Shown: positions 35,534-45,688, counted from the stretch's first letter. The stretch: DNA of 64,000 nt from Pseudomonas sp. FP198 (GCF_030687895.1 NZ_CP117452.1:4766501-4830500), one strand, 5' to 3'. Numbers and translations: made by a program. Notes: generated by a model from the letters alone, not told the origin.

Positions 35534-36030
35534 ATTTCGCCCTTCTCCACTTCGGCATGCTCGCTCGAACCCGCGCCGACCTTACGGTGCGGGTGTTCGA
35601 TCTTCACCGAGGGAAACTGCGACGAGGCGTAGCGCACCACCAGGATCGCAAACGCCAGCAGCAGGATGCCGCCGCACAAGTAGATGATGCCCAGGTCCGG
35701 CGGGCTGTGATGCGAGACGTTGGAAATCAGCAGGCGCGTCAACGCGGTGATCGCCACGTAGATGAGAAATCGCACCGGCATGTGATTGGTCTTGAAATAA
35801 ATCCCGACCATCGCCCCCAACTCCAGGTAGATGAACAGCAGGAGGATGTCGTCGATCTTGATATGACCCTCCTCGATCATCTGCAGGAACTCCATCACGG
35901 CGGCCCATGCCGTCACCGCACCGATGGCGAACAGCGCCAGGTAGTGGAAGGTCTCGACGAACAGGTTGCCCAGGGATTCGGCCAGTTGGTGGACATTCTG
36001 GCGCAGGTTCTCGGCCCAGTTGATTTTCAC
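35530..36030 (-). CDS. PsiE-family inner-membrane protein
   Basis: 166 residues with four membrane helices (about 27-50, 60-80, 88-105, 118-140) and the PsiE blocks ILLLFIYLELGAMVGIYFK and HMPVRFLIYVAITALTRLLI. Phosphate-starvation-inducible in E. coli; the role here is undetermined. No Pho box was identified. Confidence 0.85.
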   Translation of the reverse strand: MKINWAENLRQNVHQLAESLGNLFVETFHYLALFAIGAVTAWAAVMEFLQMIEEGHIKIDDILLLFIYLELGAMVGIYFKTNHMPVRFLIYVAITALTRLLISNVSHHSPPDLGIIYLCGGILLLAFAILVVRYASSQFPSVKIEHPHRKVGAGSSEHAEVEKGEI

Positions 36031-36264
36031 GATGTAGTTTCCTTAGGTCGACTCGACCGGATGATGCGGGTTGGACGTGACGGTTGTTCTGCATGCAGAA
36101 AAAAGGCCAGCGACCGGAATGAGATGGCACCGGGCTGGCATTCGACACGTTGGCGACATCAAGCGGCCCCGTCGCGGGCACGTTTGTTCTGGGCGACAAA
36201 CCTCGAAACCGGTCTACATTAAAAAGCCACTATTCAAAGCGTCAGGATTCGCTTATCCTTTGGC

Positions 36265-36280
36265 CTGTATATAAATACAG
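36265..36280. promoter_or_regulatory. LexA (SOS) box upstream of yebG
   Basis: CTGTATATAAATACAG matches the CTG-N10-CAG LexA consensus exactly, with an AT-rich centre. It lies 44 bp upstream of the yebG start and close to the expected promoter. Confidence 0.9.
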
Positions 36281-36323
36281 TAGTCACATACAAAACCAAA
36301 TGTGAAGGCATGTGAGGTGGTGA

Positions 36324-36584
36324 ATGGCCGTCGAAGTGGTATACCGCAGCAGCCGAGATCTGGAGCGATTGTTCATGGATAAAGCCGAAGCTGACCGTCA
36401 TGACAAAATGCTGGAACTCGCTGAATTGCTCGCCGAAGTGTTGCAAAAAGCGGTTCCATCGCTGAGCGAACAACAGGTTGAGGAAGCCGGCATCTACATG
36501 GCGAAGAATCGCGATGTGTTCGCCAAGGCATTCAAGAGCCAGCCAGACGCGTTGTCCGAACTGCTCAATCCGTCGGACGAATGA
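36324..36584 (+). CDS. yebG: YebG-family SOS-induced protein
   Basis: 86 residues, YebG family: MAVEVVYRSSRDLERLFMDK and AEADRHDKMLELAELLAEVL, then KNRDVFAKAF. A damage-inducible protein of unclear biochemical role. The perfect LexA box upstream supports both the call and its regulation. A long hairpin follows. Confidence 0.9.
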   Translation: MAVEVVYRSSRDLERLFMDKAEADRHDKMLELAELLAEVLQKAVPSLSEQQVEEAGIYMAKNRDVFAKAFKSQPDALSELLNPSDE

Positions 36585-36590
36585 TCAAAA

Positions 36591-36655
36591 AGATCGCAGC
36601 CTTCGGCAGCCCCTACACGGTGTAGGGGCTGCCGAAGGCTGCGATCTTTTTTTAT
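36591..36655 (+). terminator. Very long hairpin terminator after yebG, also a dispersed repeat type
   Basis: A perfect inverted repeat from AGATCGCAGCCTTCGGCAGC (36591) to its complement ending 36647, about 28 bp per arm, followed by seven T. The AGATCGCAGCCTTCGGCAG unit is a common intergenic repeat in fluorescent pseudomonads, here doing terminator duty for yebG. Its T tract abuts the leucine dehydrogenase stop (36652). Confidence 0.85.
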
Positions 36656-37673
36656 CGGTACAACAGACGCTCCGCGAGCTCGTCAGCCACCCTGGCCGGT
36701 GAGCGTTTTTCGGCCTGGGCATGGGCGAAGACTTCCGTAAGCCGGGGCACCGATCTTGGCGAGATGCGCCGTGATGGTCGGCAGCTCTTCGCCGCGGTGT
36801 TTCAAGGCAACATAGATCAGGCCGCCGGAATTGATCACGTAGTCCGGTGCATAGAGGATCCCACGTCTTTCCAACTGGTCGGCGACTTGCAGGTTGCTCA
36901 ACTGATTATGCGCCGAGCCGGCAACGGCCGAGCAGCGCAGTTGCGCCACGCTCTGGCTGTTGAGTACTCCGCCGAGGCCGCAGGGCGCCAGGATGTCGCA
37001 GGGAGTACTGAGCAGTGCGTCGTTGGCGATGGGATGGGCGCCCAGTTGTTCCATCGCCAGTTGCACTTTACCGGGGTCGATATCGCTGACCAGCAGTTCG
37101 GCGCCCGCCGCATGCAGTTGCTCGGCCAGCGCATAACCGACATTGCCCAAGCCCTGGATGGCCACCCGCAGGCTTTCCAGGTTGTCGCTGCCCAGGCGAG
37201 CCATGGCCGTGGCGCGGATCCCGGCGAACACCCCCATGGCCGCATGGGGCGCCGGGTCTCCTGCGGCAGTGGTGCTGGTGACATGGCGAGTCTGCTGGGC
37301 GATGCAGTCCATGTCCGCCACCGATGTGCCGCTGTCGATGGCGGGTAATGTAGCGGCCATCCAACTGCTCGATGCAGCGGCCGAAGGCTTCGAACAGCGC
37401 CGCCCGGCTTTCCACATGTGCCGGGCGCATGATGACCGCCACGCCCCCGCCCACGGGCAGGCCGGCCAGCGCCGCCTTGTAGCTCATGCCCTGGGCCAGG
37501 CGCACGGCGTCGGCAACGGCACTTTCGTCGTCGGGGTAGGAAAGATAACGACAGCCACCCAGTGCAGGCCCAGGACGGCTGCAATGAATGGCAATCACCG
37601 CCTTCAACCCGGTCGCCGGGTCTACGCTCAAGTGCAGCGATTCAAGGCGGGAGCTTTGCATGAGAGCAAACAT
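36652..37673 (-). pseudogene. Leucine dehydrogenase (Glu/Leu/Phe/Val dehydrogenase) with two frameshifts
   Basis: Reading left from ATG 37673: MFALMQSSRLESLHLSVDP, PGPALGGCRYL, and the catalytic-lysine region MSYKAALAGLPVGGG. Frame is lost near 37346, where ACCCGCC has one extra C. The second frame then gives IDSGTSVADMDCIAQQTRHV and the NAD fold IQGLGNVGYALAEQL. A second extra C in GCCCCGG near 36747 breaks the tail. Removing both Cs gives one uninterrupted 339-residue protein ending LLYR at 36652, the family's normal length. It deaminates branched-chain amino acids. Both lesions are single C additions in C runs, so assembly error is as likely as true decay. Confidence 0.88.
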
Positions 37674-37860
37674 CGACAGGCTCCCGAATCACTTTTTTGT
37701 CTGTCTCGCCAGTATAGGCGCGCGATCAAAAATTGCAGGAGCACGCCGGAATAACGCCGCATGATCCTCAGTCTTTTCGGCATAACCGGCTACCCCCTCT
37801 TTGCGAGACTGGACGAAACCTCGCGGCAGAGCTAAAACGAGGCATAGTCCGGAGACTGTG

Positions 37861-38664
37861 ATGAAACCGCGCCAAGCCTTTTTTGACTGTCTGCACCGCT
37901 CGCCCCCGGCACTGCTCGAAGCAGCCCTGTGGATCGCCGCCGAGCATGATCGTGAAGTGGACGTGCCAGCGTTATTGAAGGATTTCAGGGAGCTGCAGCA
38001 GAAAGTCAGCCACGGCCTGCCGATGCTGCCTGTCAGCGAACTGGGCCAACCCCTGCTTCGGCGCCTCAATGATCTGGGTTTTGCCCAGGACGACGCTACG
38101 CCGCTACGGCCTGGCGCGGCGCTGCTGGACAAGGTCCTGGTCCGCAAGCGAGGGCAACCGCTGGCTTTGGGCCTGATAGCCCTGGAATTGGCCAAGGGCC
38201 TGGAAATCCCGATGACCGGCGTCAATTTCCCCGGCCATTTCCTGCTGCGCGTACCTGGCGCGGACCACCTGCTCGACCCCTGCGGCGGCCGCCGCTTGTA
38301 CCCCAATGACTGCCGGGACTTGCTGCACCGCCAATACGGCGCCAACCTGCCGCTCAAGGCCGAGCACATGGTCTCTGCCGAGCCGATGCAGATGCTTCAG
38401 CGGCTGTCGCGCAACCTCAGGCAATTACATCTGGCCAACGACGACTACATCGCCGCGCTGGTCGATGCCGAACGGGTGCTGGAATTGGGTAACGCCAGCG
38501 CCGCCGACTACCTGGCCCGCGCCAGCCTCTACCAGCGACTCGATTGCCCCAATGCCGAACGTTTCGATCTAGAACATGCATTGATGCTCAGTGATGACCC
38601 GATCCAGCGGATCCGGCTGACCGAGCGGCTGGGGCATCTGCCACCGAATACAATTGTGCACTGA
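37861..38664 (+). CDS. SirB1-family transglutaminase-like/TPR protein
   Basis: 267 residues from ATG 37861 (MKPRQAFFDCLHRSP). SirB1 family: an N-terminal helical part, a transglutaminase-like core (LALGLIALELAKGLEIPMTG, VNFPGHFLLR) and C-terminal TPR-like helices (YIAALVDAERVLELGNASAA). Molecular function is not established. Convergent neighbour structure leaves it monocistronic. Confidence 0.82.
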   Translation: MKPRQAFFDCLHRSPPALLEAALWIAAEHDREVDVPALLKDFRELQQKVSHGLPMLPVSELGQPLLRRLNDLGFAQDDATPLRPGAALLDKVLVRKRGQPLALGLIALELAKGLEIPMTGVNFPGHFLLRVPGADHLLDPCGGRRLYPNDCRDLLHRQYGANLPLKAEHMVSAEPMQMLQRLSRNLRQLHLANDDYIAALVDAERVLELGNASAADYLARASLYQRLDCPNAERFDLEHALMLSDDPIQRIRLTERLGHLPPNTIVH

Positions 38665-38707
38665 AGAGGGCGCAAGGCTTGTGGACCTGCGGTGACACTT
38701 CTATCGC

Positions 38708-38800
38708 CATCGCGAGCAAGCTCGCTCCCACAGGGGATGAGTCAAACCCAAACTCCGTGATCAACCCTATCCAATGTGGGAGCGAGCTTGCTCGCGATGG
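38708..38800. repeat. REP pair (GGGAGCGAGC family)
   Basis: Inverted REP ATCGCGAGCAAGCTCGCTCC from 38708 and direct REP to 38800, between sirB1 and the convergent maiA. Confidence 0.92.
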
Positions 38801-38820
38801 CGGCGGACCGGTGTGTCAAT

Positions 38821-39459
38821 TCAGGCAGGTGTGTCCACCTGACTCGCCGGATGCGCTTGCTGGAACGCCGCATGCCCTGCCGCCAACGCCGCCACCCGAC
38901 GGATTCGTGGATACCCCTGCAACGACACATTGAAGCGCTCGGCGGCATACAGCTGCGGGATCAGGTAAACGTCCGCCAGGCCTGGCGCCGCGCCGAAACA
39001 ATAGCCGTCTTCGCCAATCAACTGCTCCACTGCGGCCAGCCCCTGGCTGATCCAGTGCCCGATCCACTCCGTCACCTGCGTTTCGTCGTGGCCCCACTGC
39101 CTGAGCTTGTTGAGCACGCTGACGTTGTGCAGTGGATGGATGTCGCAGCCGATCAGCGCGGCCACGCCACGCTCATGTGCGCGAAGCACGGGGTCACGGC
39201 TGAGCAACGGCACCTGTGGATAACGTTCCTCCAGGTACTCGATGATCGCAGGAGACTGGACCAGCAAAGCGCCCTCATCGGTACGCAGCGCGGGTACCCG
39301 CCCCTGGGGATTGATCTCCAGATAAGCCGGCTGGCGATGTTCGCCCCCGGGCGGCGCGATCAGGTTGACCGGCAGGGCCCGGTAATCCAGGCCTTTGAGC
39401 GCCAACGCGATGCGCACCCGATAAGACGACGTGGATCGGTAGTAGGTATAAAGCTCCAT
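38821..39459 (-). CDS. maiA: Maleylacetoacetate isomerase
   Basis: 212 residues, zeta-class glutathione transferase: N-terminal thioredoxin-like half with YYRSTSSYRVRIALALKGL (the SSxxR active-site motif) and QSPAIIEYLEERYP, and helical C-terminal half. It isomerises maleylacetoacetate to fumarylacetoacetate with glutathione. Third gene of hmgA-fahA-maiA, 9 bp after fahA. Confidence 0.93.
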   Translation of the reverse strand: MELYTYYRSTSSYRVRIALALKGLDYRALPVNLIAPPGGEHRQPAYLEINPQGRVPALRTDEGALLVQSPAIIEYLEERYPQVPLLSRDPVLRAHERGVAALIGCDIHPLHNVSVLNKLRQWGHDETQVTEWIGHWISQGLAAVEQLIGEDGYCFGAAPGLADVYLIPQLYAAERFNVSLQGYPRIRRVAALAAGHAAFQQAHPASQVDTPA

Positions 39460-39468
39460 TCCGCCCCC

Positions 39469-40773
39469 TCAATGCGCCGGCAAGACTCTGCCGCGGCATT
39501 CGCCGAAACCGATGGAGGCGGCACCTTCGCGGCCGCAACGGGCGCGCAGGATGATTTCGTCACCATCTTCGAGAAATTTGCGGACTTCGCCGGACGCCAG
39601 TTCGATCGGCTTTTTACCGCCCTCGGTGATTTCCAGCAGGCTGCCGAACTGACCATTTTCAGGCCCTGACAATGTGCCCGAGCCAAACAGATCGCCGGCC
39701 TGTAATTGGCAACCGTTGACGCTGTGGTGCGCGACCATCTGCGCCACAGTCCAATACATGTACCGGGTGTTGCTCAAGGTCAGGCGATGAGGCGCCAGGC
39801 CCTGCTCGCGCATGGATTCGGTCAGCAGCAGGACTTCCAGTTCGATATCAAAGGCTCCGCCAGCCTGGTCACGCTTGTCCAGCAGATACGGCAGCGGCTG
39901 GGGGTCGCCTTCCGGGCGTGCCGGCTGCGGGCGACGGAACGGCTCAAGAGCCTCGGCCGTCACCACCCACGGCGATACGCTGGTGAGGAAACTTTTCGAC
40001 AGGAAAGGCCCCAGCGGCTGGTATTCCCAAGCCTGGATATCCCGGGCCGACCAATCGTTGAGCAAGCAGAAACCGCCGATGTGCTCGGCCGCGTCGCCGA
40101 TGGCAATGGGCTCGCCGAGGGCATTGCCCTTGCCGATCCAGATACCCAGCTCCAATTCATAGTCCAGCCGCGCGCACGGGCCGAAGATCGGCTCGGCCTG
40201 GCCGGGCGGCAGCGTCTGGCCTTGCGGACGGCGCACATCGGTGCCGGACGGGCGAACCGTCGAAGCACGACCGTGATAACCGATGGGAACGTATTTGTAG
40301 TTGGGGAGCAGCGGATTGTCCGGCCGAAACAGCTTGCCGACATTCTGCGCGTGCTCGATGCCTACGTAGAAATCGGTGTAGTCATTGATTTTCGCCGGCA
40401 GGTGCATCTGGCAGTCCGCCGCCAGCGGCAGCAACCGCGCGCCTTGGGCCTGGATCGCCTCCCGTTGGGGGCTGTCCTCGCACAACAGTTCGAGCAATCT
40501 TTCGCGCAGGGCAACCCGGGCCTCGCGACCCAGGTCGAAAAAGGCGTTCAACTGGCCGCCCTGCATGGCCTCGACGGCTTCGGCCGCCTTGCCGTCAAAC
40601 AGGCCCGCCTGCAACGCGGCCTGCAGATCGAAGATCCGCTCACCAATCGCCACGCCGCTCCGGGGAGCTTCGCCAGCGACACTGAAGATGCCCAGCGGCA
40701 GGTTCTGCAGAGGGAAGTCGGCGTGACCGTTGGCGCAAACAACCCAGCTGAGGGTAGGGGAAACTTGGGTCAT
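39469..40773 (-). CDS. fahA: Fumarylacetoacetase
   Basis: 434 residues. N-terminal SH3-like domain, then the FAH catalytic domain with KINDYTDFYVGIEHAQNVGK (catalytic His and metal Asp/Glu), YELELGIWIGKGNALGEPI and FLLNDWSARDIQAWEYQPLG. It splits fumarylacetoacetate to fumarate and acetoacetate, ending tyrosine degradation. Three bp after hmgA. Confidence 0.95.
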   Translation of the reverse strand: MTQVSPTLSWVVCANGHADFPLQNLPLGIFSVAGEAPRSGVAIGERIFDLQAALQAGLFDGKAAEAVEAMQGGQLNAFFDLGREARVALRERLLELLCEDSPQREAIQAQGARLLPLAADCQMHLPAKINDYTDFYVGIEHAQNVGKLFRPDNPLLPNYKYVPIGYHGRASTVRPSGTDVRRPQGQTLPPGQAEPIFGPCARLDYELELGIWIGKGNALGEPIAIGDAAEHIGGFCLLNDWSARDIQAWEYQPLGPFLSKSFLTSVSPWVVTAEALEPFRRPQPARPEGDPQPLPYLLDKRDQAGGAFDIELEVLLLTESMREQGLAPHRLTLSNTRYMYWTVAQMVAHHSVNGCQLQAGDLFGSGTLSGPENGQFGSLLEITEGGKKPIELASGEVRKFLEDGDEIILRARCGREGAASIGFGECRGRVLPAH

Positions 40774-40776
40774 GGG

Positions 40777-42081
40777 TTATCTCCGGGTCGGGTCGAAAGT
40801 GACCGGCAGCGAGGCCCAGCAGGCGTCGTAGTCAGTTTGCAATTGTGCGCAGTCCAGGGCGAAACGGCTGGGACGCAGCACTTGGCTGGTCTCGAACATG
40901 AAGGCCATGGTGTTATCGATCTTCGTTGGCTTGAGCTCGGCATTGATCGCCTTGGTGCAGGTCTCGCCATCCGGGCCGTGGGCGCTCATGCAGCTGTGCA
41001 GCGACGCGCCGCCCGGCAGGAAGCCCTCGGCCTTGGCATCGTAGGCGCCCTGGATCAGGCCCATGAATTCATTCATCAGGTTGCGATGGAACCACGGCGG
41101 ACGGAAGGTGTTTTCCGCAACCATCCAGCGCGGCGGGAAAATCACGAAATCGAGATTCGCCAGGCCATGGACACTGGTCGGCGACGTCAACACGGTGAAA
41201 ATCGAGGGGTCGGGGTGGTCGAAGCTGACCGTGCCGATCGTGTTGAAACGTCGCAGGTCGTATTTGTACGGCACGTTGTTGCCGTGCCAGGCCACCACGT
41301 CGAACGGTGAATGATCCAGCTCGCAGGCCCACAGTTCACCGAGGAACTTCTGTACCAGCGTGGTCGGTTGCACGAGGTTTTCGTAATGGGCGACGGGGGC
41401 CAGGAAATCCCTTGGGTTGGCCAGGCCATTGCTGCCGATCGGACCGAGGTCCGGCAGGCGCAACGGCGCCCCGTGGTTCTCGGCGATGTAGCCGCGGGCT
41501 TGCGCGTCGAGCAGTTCGACACGAAATTTCAGCCCCCGAGGCAGCACGACAATTTCCAGCGGAGCCACTTCCAGTACACCCAACTCAGTGGCGATGCGCA
41601 GCCGCCCCAGTTGCGGCACGATCAGCCATTCACCATCGGCATTGAAGAACACACGCTCCATGGAGCGGTTGGCGCAGTAGTGATAGATGCTGATACCGGC
41701 GGGTTTGTCCGCACCGGCATTGGTCGCCATGCGCACCAGGCCGTCGATCAGATCGGTGGGCTCGGTGGGGATCTGCAACGGGCTCCAGCGCAGGCGATTG
41801 GGTGTCACCTCGCCCAGCGGGCCTCCGGCCAATTGCCGTTCCAACCTGGCGAAGGCCGGATGGTTGGCCGAAGGACGGATGCGGTACATCCAGGTTCGCC
41901 GCGCTTCGCTGCGGGCCATGGTGAAGGCGGTACCGGAAAACAGTTCGGCGTACAAGCCGTACGGGGCTTTCTGCGGAGAGTTCTGGCCAACGGGCAGTGC
42001 GCCGGGCAGCGCCTCGCTGGCGAATTCGTTACCGAAGCCAGACTGGTAAGCCAGGTCCGACGCCGTGGAATCGAGGTTCAT
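40777..42081 (-). CDS. hmgA: Homogentisate 1,2-dioxygenase
   Basis: 434 residues from ATG 42081 ([20 protein letters not shown]). Ring-cleaving cupin dioxygenase; the non-heme iron ligands lie in [19 protein letters not shown] and [10 protein letters not shown], and HGPDGETC is near the end. It opens homogentisate to maleylacetoacetate. First gene of the operon, divergent from hmgR over the palindrome at 42157-42171. Confidence 0.95.
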   Translation of the reverse strand: MNLDSTASDLAYQSGFGNEFASEALPGALPVGQNSPQKAPYGLYAELFSGTAFTMARSEARRTWMYRIRPSANHPAFARLERQLAGGPLGEVTPNRLRWSPLQIPTEPTDLIDGLVRMATNAGADKPAGISIYHYCANRSMERVFFNADGEWLIVPQLGRLRIATELGVLEVAPLEIVVLPRGLKFRVELLDAQARGYIAENHGAPLRLPDLGPIGSNGLANPRDFLAPVAHYENLVQPTTLVQKFLGELWACELDHSPFDVVAWHGNNVPYKYDLRRFNTIGTVSFDHPDPSIFTVLTSPTSVHGLANLDFVIFPPRWMVAENTFRPPWFHRNLMNEFMGLIQGAYDAKAEGFLPGGASLHSCMSAHGPDGETCTKAINAELKPTKIDNTMAFMFETSQVLRPSRFALDCAQLQTDYDACWASLPVTFDPTRR

Positions 42082-42156
42082 GGAGCCTCCTGAATACAGG
42101 ACTGGATGCGTCCCGTCGCTCCGTGGAGGAGCCTGGGCGCACCGGGTTATTTTTAT

Positions 42157-42171
42157 CGTAATCCGATTACG
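42157..42171. promoter_or_regulatory. Palindromic HmgR operator
   Basis: CGTAATC-C-GATTACG, a perfect 7-1-7 palindrome in the hmgA-hmgR intergenic region, with a further CGTAAT half-site about 6 bp to the right (42177 onwards). HmgR represses this promoter and is released by homogentisate in P. putida; the site is inferred from symmetry and position. Confidence 0.7.
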
Positions 42172-42242
42172 CATAACGTAATTTGCTCGACGACCACCGT
42201 CAAGCTATAAAGACGCCCATTCGCCTCCGGACCAGAACCTCC

Positions 42243-43037
42243 ATGGAAAACCCGCCCAGCAACGGTAAACAGAAAGTCCGCTCCGCTGAGGTCGGCACCG
42301 ACATCCTCAAGGCCTTGGCCGAACTGTCCCCTTCCACCTCGTTGTCACGACTGGCTGAACATGTGCAGATGCCGGCCAGCAAGGTTCATCGTTACCTGCA
42401 AGCCCTGATCGCGAGTGGCTTCGCCGAACAGAACAGCGCAACCAACCACTACGGCCTGGGCCGCGAAGCCCTGCGCGTGGGCCTGGCGGCGCTCAACGGC
42501 ATGGATGTGCTGCAAGTGGCCGCCCTGCCCTTGGCCGAATTGCGCGACGACTTGAACGAAACCTGTTTTCTCGCGGTGTGGGGCAATCACGGCGCGACCG
42601 TGGTGCGGATCGAACCCGCCGTGCGGGCCGTGACCGTGGTGACGCAACTGGGCTCGGTCCTGCCGTTGCTCAGCTCATCCACGGGATTGGTTTTCAGTGC
42701 CTACCTGCCGGAGCGCGAGACCATCGAGCTGCGCGAACAGGAGGTCCGCGCCACCACCGATCACGCCTTGGCCGATGACAATATTTACGCCGCCCTGCAG
42801 GAGCAGATCCGCAGTCGCGGCCTGCACCATGTGCATGGCTTGTTGATGCCCGGCATTGATGCCTTGTCCGCGCCGGTTTTCAACGCCATGGGCCAGGTGG
42901 CGGCAGTCATGACCATTGTGGGTCCGACCTCGCTGTTCCACGCCGACGAAAACGGCCCGGCGGCGCAGCGCCTGTTGACCGCGACCCGGGCCGTGAGCCG
43001 GCGCATGGGGTATGAGTCGGAGTCATCAGCCCAGTAG
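42243..43037 (+). CDS. hmgR: HmgR, IclR-family repressor of homogentisate catabolism
   Basis: 264 residues from ATG 42243 (MENPPSNGKQKVRSAEVGTD). N-terminal winged helix (about 15-75: LSRLAEHVQMPASKVHRYLQ) and C-terminal IclR effector domain (NETCFLAVWGNHGATVVRIE, GLHHVHGLLMPGIDALSAPV). Divergent from hmgA, hence HmgR rather than another IclR protein. It is convergent with the LuxR gene, 9 bp apart. Confidence 0.9.
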   Translation: MENPPSNGKQKVRSAEVGTDILKALAELSPSTSLSRLAEHVQMPASKVHRYLQALIASGFAEQNSATNHYGLGREALRVGLAALNGMDVLQVAALPLAELRDDLNETCFLAVWGNHGATVVRIEPAVRAVTVVTQLGSVLPLLSSSTGLVFSAYLPERETIELREQEVRATTDHALADDNIYAALQEQIRSRGLHHVHGLLMPGIDALSAPVFNAMGQVAAVMTIVGPTSLFHADENGPAAQRLLTATRAVSRRMGYESESSAQ

Positions 43038-43045
43038 GATATTCG

Positions 43046-45598
43046 CTAACTCATCACGCCCATGTTTTTCGCTTTTGCGACCGCTTGTGTCCGCCGCTGT
43101 ACGCCCAGCTTGCTATGGATCCGCCGCGCATGGGTTTTCACCGTGTGCAGCGAGATGAACAGGCGCTCGGCGATCTGCTGGTTTGAATGGCCCTGGGCAA
43201 TGAGTTCCAGTACTTCCAGTTCGCGCTGGCTGAGCAGCGTTTCTTCCGCCGCGCGTCCCGGCAGCTCGATCCGCTCCTGAGATTGCATCCAGTGCACCAG
43301 TTCAGGCTGGCGCATACGCAGCTCACCCAAGGCTTGCTGCGCCCGCCAACAGGCCACTTGCTTGAGCGCCTCCGGCGCGATCGATCCAAGAGAGGTGCGA
43401 TCGGCCGACAACCAGACGACCTCGGCCAGCGCCAACTGCAACTCCGTTTCCAATGCGTGCATTTCGCGCTGTCGTGCCTGGGCGATCATCGCCTGCAGGC
43501 GAGCCTGGGGCTCATGTGCCCGATGCAGGTAGACCTCGGCCAGCACCAGCAGATACTCGAGGCGCGGAATCAGTTCCAGGGTCGCTGGCGGCGCCTGCTT
43601 GGCCTGCGGCCCGTGGAAATGCCGCAAGACCCGGGTCAAGACTTCATGGGCAAGTTCCGGGCGCCCCTGCTGCAACCAGAATTGACAGCTGGTTTGCAGC
43701 AGCACGCCGCGATAGACCGTGTCGGGGATGTGTCGCTGCTGCATGATCCGCTCGGCGTCGCGCAGCTGCATGAAGGCTTCGCCATAATCACCCCGGTTGG
43801 CCGCCAGGCAAGCCTTGCCGAGAAAGCCGTAGAGCACTTGTTTGTCCTGGCTACGCAGGCCCGCCTCCAGGCCGGCCTGAAAGTGTTCGGCAGCCTGCTC
43901 GTCAGCCCCCATGCGTAACGCCAGGCGCCCACGTCGCAGGGCGATACGTCCCAGCAACGCGGAAAAATCCTGGCCTGGCCTGTCGAGCAGCACCTGGACG
44001 GCGCTCAACAAATGATCCGCCCGATGGGGCGCGCCGCGCTGCTCAAGCACCTGGGCGTGATCCAGTTCCAGCAATCCTTCGAACACCAGCGAACCATGAG
44101 CCCGGGCCAGGCACAGCGCCTGACGGTTGATCCATTGCGCGGACGCCAGCTCACCTTTGAGTAACGCCTGCTGCGTCTGGCCGATCAGGCACAGCACCTT
44201 GAGGGCCCAGGCGTGCGGTTCGAGGCCGGCTTCGGCCTGAAGGAAATGCTCACGCGCCGGTTCGCCCTCGCCGTCCAGATGCAGCAGCCAACCACGCAAG
44301 ACTTGCCATCGGGCAATCAGTTCTCGCTGTCGGCAGGCCAGCGGCTGTGGCGCGAACCTGCCCAATTGCTCGATGCACCGCTCGGCCTCGGCGAAACGTC
44401 CGGCACACAGCAAGGCTGCGGTAACCAGCCCCACCGATTGCGGCGTACCGAGGGACAACGCCTCGTCCTGCTGGTCATGCAGATTCAATAACAGCTGGAC
44501 GTTGTTGCCCTGCAAGACATGCTCGAAATTCAGATGCTGGAGGACACTCACGGCAGTCTCGAACTCCCCCGCTTGCATGGCCTGTTCGAATGCCATCGGC
44601 CAATCCTGTTCGGCGGCGAACCATTGGCAGGCGCGCCGGTGCCAGGAGCGCGCCTGGGGCCAGGGCTCGTCACGCACGAGGCGGGCCAGCGGAGGGAAAA
44701 TCTGCATCCATTCCGAAGACTGCGCCCACGGTTCGATGAAGCATCCCAGGTCCAGCAGCAAGGGAAGGCATTCGGCCCCCACCGTATCGCCGAACAGATG
44801 CTCGCAAAGCCGGGCATTGAAGCGCGGCAAATGCGCCAGCACGCGCCAGGCCTGCGCCAGCTCCGGGGACAAGGCGCCAAACAATTCATATTCGAGGTAG
44901 TCGGGTAAAGTCCCGGCACGCCCCGACGAAGCGTTGCTTCGCGCCCACTCGCAACGTTCGAGCAAGGCAAAGCGCACCCCGGCACACCAGCCACCACTGC
45001 GCTGAACCACCTCGCGGGCGGTGCGTGCGGCCAGTGGGCCGGGCAAATGCCCGAGCAATTGCTGAACATCCTCGGCGGTAAAAACCAGGGCTTGCGCGTC
45101 GAACTCGTGCAGTTCGTCGTCCAGCAACAAGCGCGGCCAGTTGCAGTGCGGGCGGCGACGGCCATTGAGCCACAGATGCAGCGCCGGACTGCTGGTGTTC
45201 AGCAAGCGGTCGAGCAATTGGTCGAGTGCGGGATTGGGCACCCGGCAATAATCATCCAGAAACAACCATGTCGGGGTTTGCAACCGTGCCAGGTGAGCCA
45301 ACAGGCTCGCCTCATCGACCACCGGCAATCCGAGGGCCTGGGCCAGGCACTCACAGAATTGCGCGACATCCATTGCCGCGCCCCCCAGCGGCAGCCAATG
45401 CAGCCGGCAGCCCGGGGGCGCTTGCAGGAAGCATTCAGCGAACAACGCGCTCTTGCCGCTGCCCGCCGGTGCGTAAAGCAGCTTTACCCGCGCCTCGGAA
45501 GCCAGCAACGACTCGCTCAGGGACCGGCGTGGCACATGCGTCGAAGACAGGCGCGGCAGCAGCCCGGGACGGTCCGGACACGGGGTCATGGCGGTCAT
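43046..45598 (-). CDS. Large ATP-binding LuxR (MalT-like) transcriptional activator
   Basis: 850 residues, LAL/MalT architecture: STAND-type NTPase at the N-terminus with Walker A YAPAGSGKSALFA (about 42-54) and LFLDDYCRVP, a long TPR-like helical middle (about 350-740), and a C-terminal LuxR HTH (LSQRELEVLELIAQGHSNQQ, IAERLFISLHTVKTHARRIH). Proteins of this kind next to DUF1329/DUF1302 genes control those genes and linked alcohol or ester metabolism in other pseudomonads. Inducer unknown here. Confidence 0.85.
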   Translation of the reverse strand: MTAMTPCPDRPGLLPRLSSTHVPRRSLSESLLASEARVKLLYAPAGSGKSALFAECFLQAPPGCRLHWLPLGGAAMDVAQFCECLAQALGLPVVDEASLLAHLARLQTPTWLFLDDYCRVPNPALDQLLDRLLNTSSPALHLWLNGRRRPHCNWPRLLLDDELHEFDAQALVFTAEDVQQLLGHLPGPLAARTAREVVQRSGGWCAGVRFALLERCEWARSNASSGRAGTLPDYLEYELFGALSPELAQAWRVLAHLPRFNARLCEHLFGDTVGAECLPLLLDLGCFIEPWAQSSEWMQIFPPLARLVRDEPWPQARSWHRRACQWFAAEQDWPMAFEQAMQAGEFETAVSVLQHLNFEHVLQGNNVQLLLNLHDQQDEALSLGTPQSVGLVTAALLCAGRFAEAERCIEQLGRFAPQPLACRQRELIARWQVLRGWLLHLDGEGEPAREHFLQAEAGLEPHAWALKVLCLIGQTQQALLKGELASAQWINRQALCLARAHGSLVFEGLLELDHAQVLEQRGAPHRADHLLSAVQVLLDRPGQDFSALLGRIALRRGRLALRMGADEQAAEHFQAGLEAGLRSQDKQVLYGFLGKACLAANRGDYGEAFMQLRDAERIMQQRHIPDTVYRGVLLQTSCQFWLQQGRPELAHEVLTRVLRHFHGPQAKQAPPATLELIPRLEYLLVLAEVYLHRAHEPQARLQAMIAQARQREMHALETELQLALAEVVWLSADRTSLGSIAPEALKQVACWRAQQALGELRMRQPELVHWMQSQERIELPGRAAEETLLSQRELEVLELIAQGHSNQQIAERLFISLHTVKTHARRIHSKLGVQRRTQAVAKAKNMGVMS

Positions 45599-45688
45599 TG
45601 TGCAAGGTCCCTTTTATTGTTGTTCCATCACCCTAGACCTGTGTCGAGCACCTTAGGAGAAATATTCAGCGCGCTGATTGCTGCTCAT

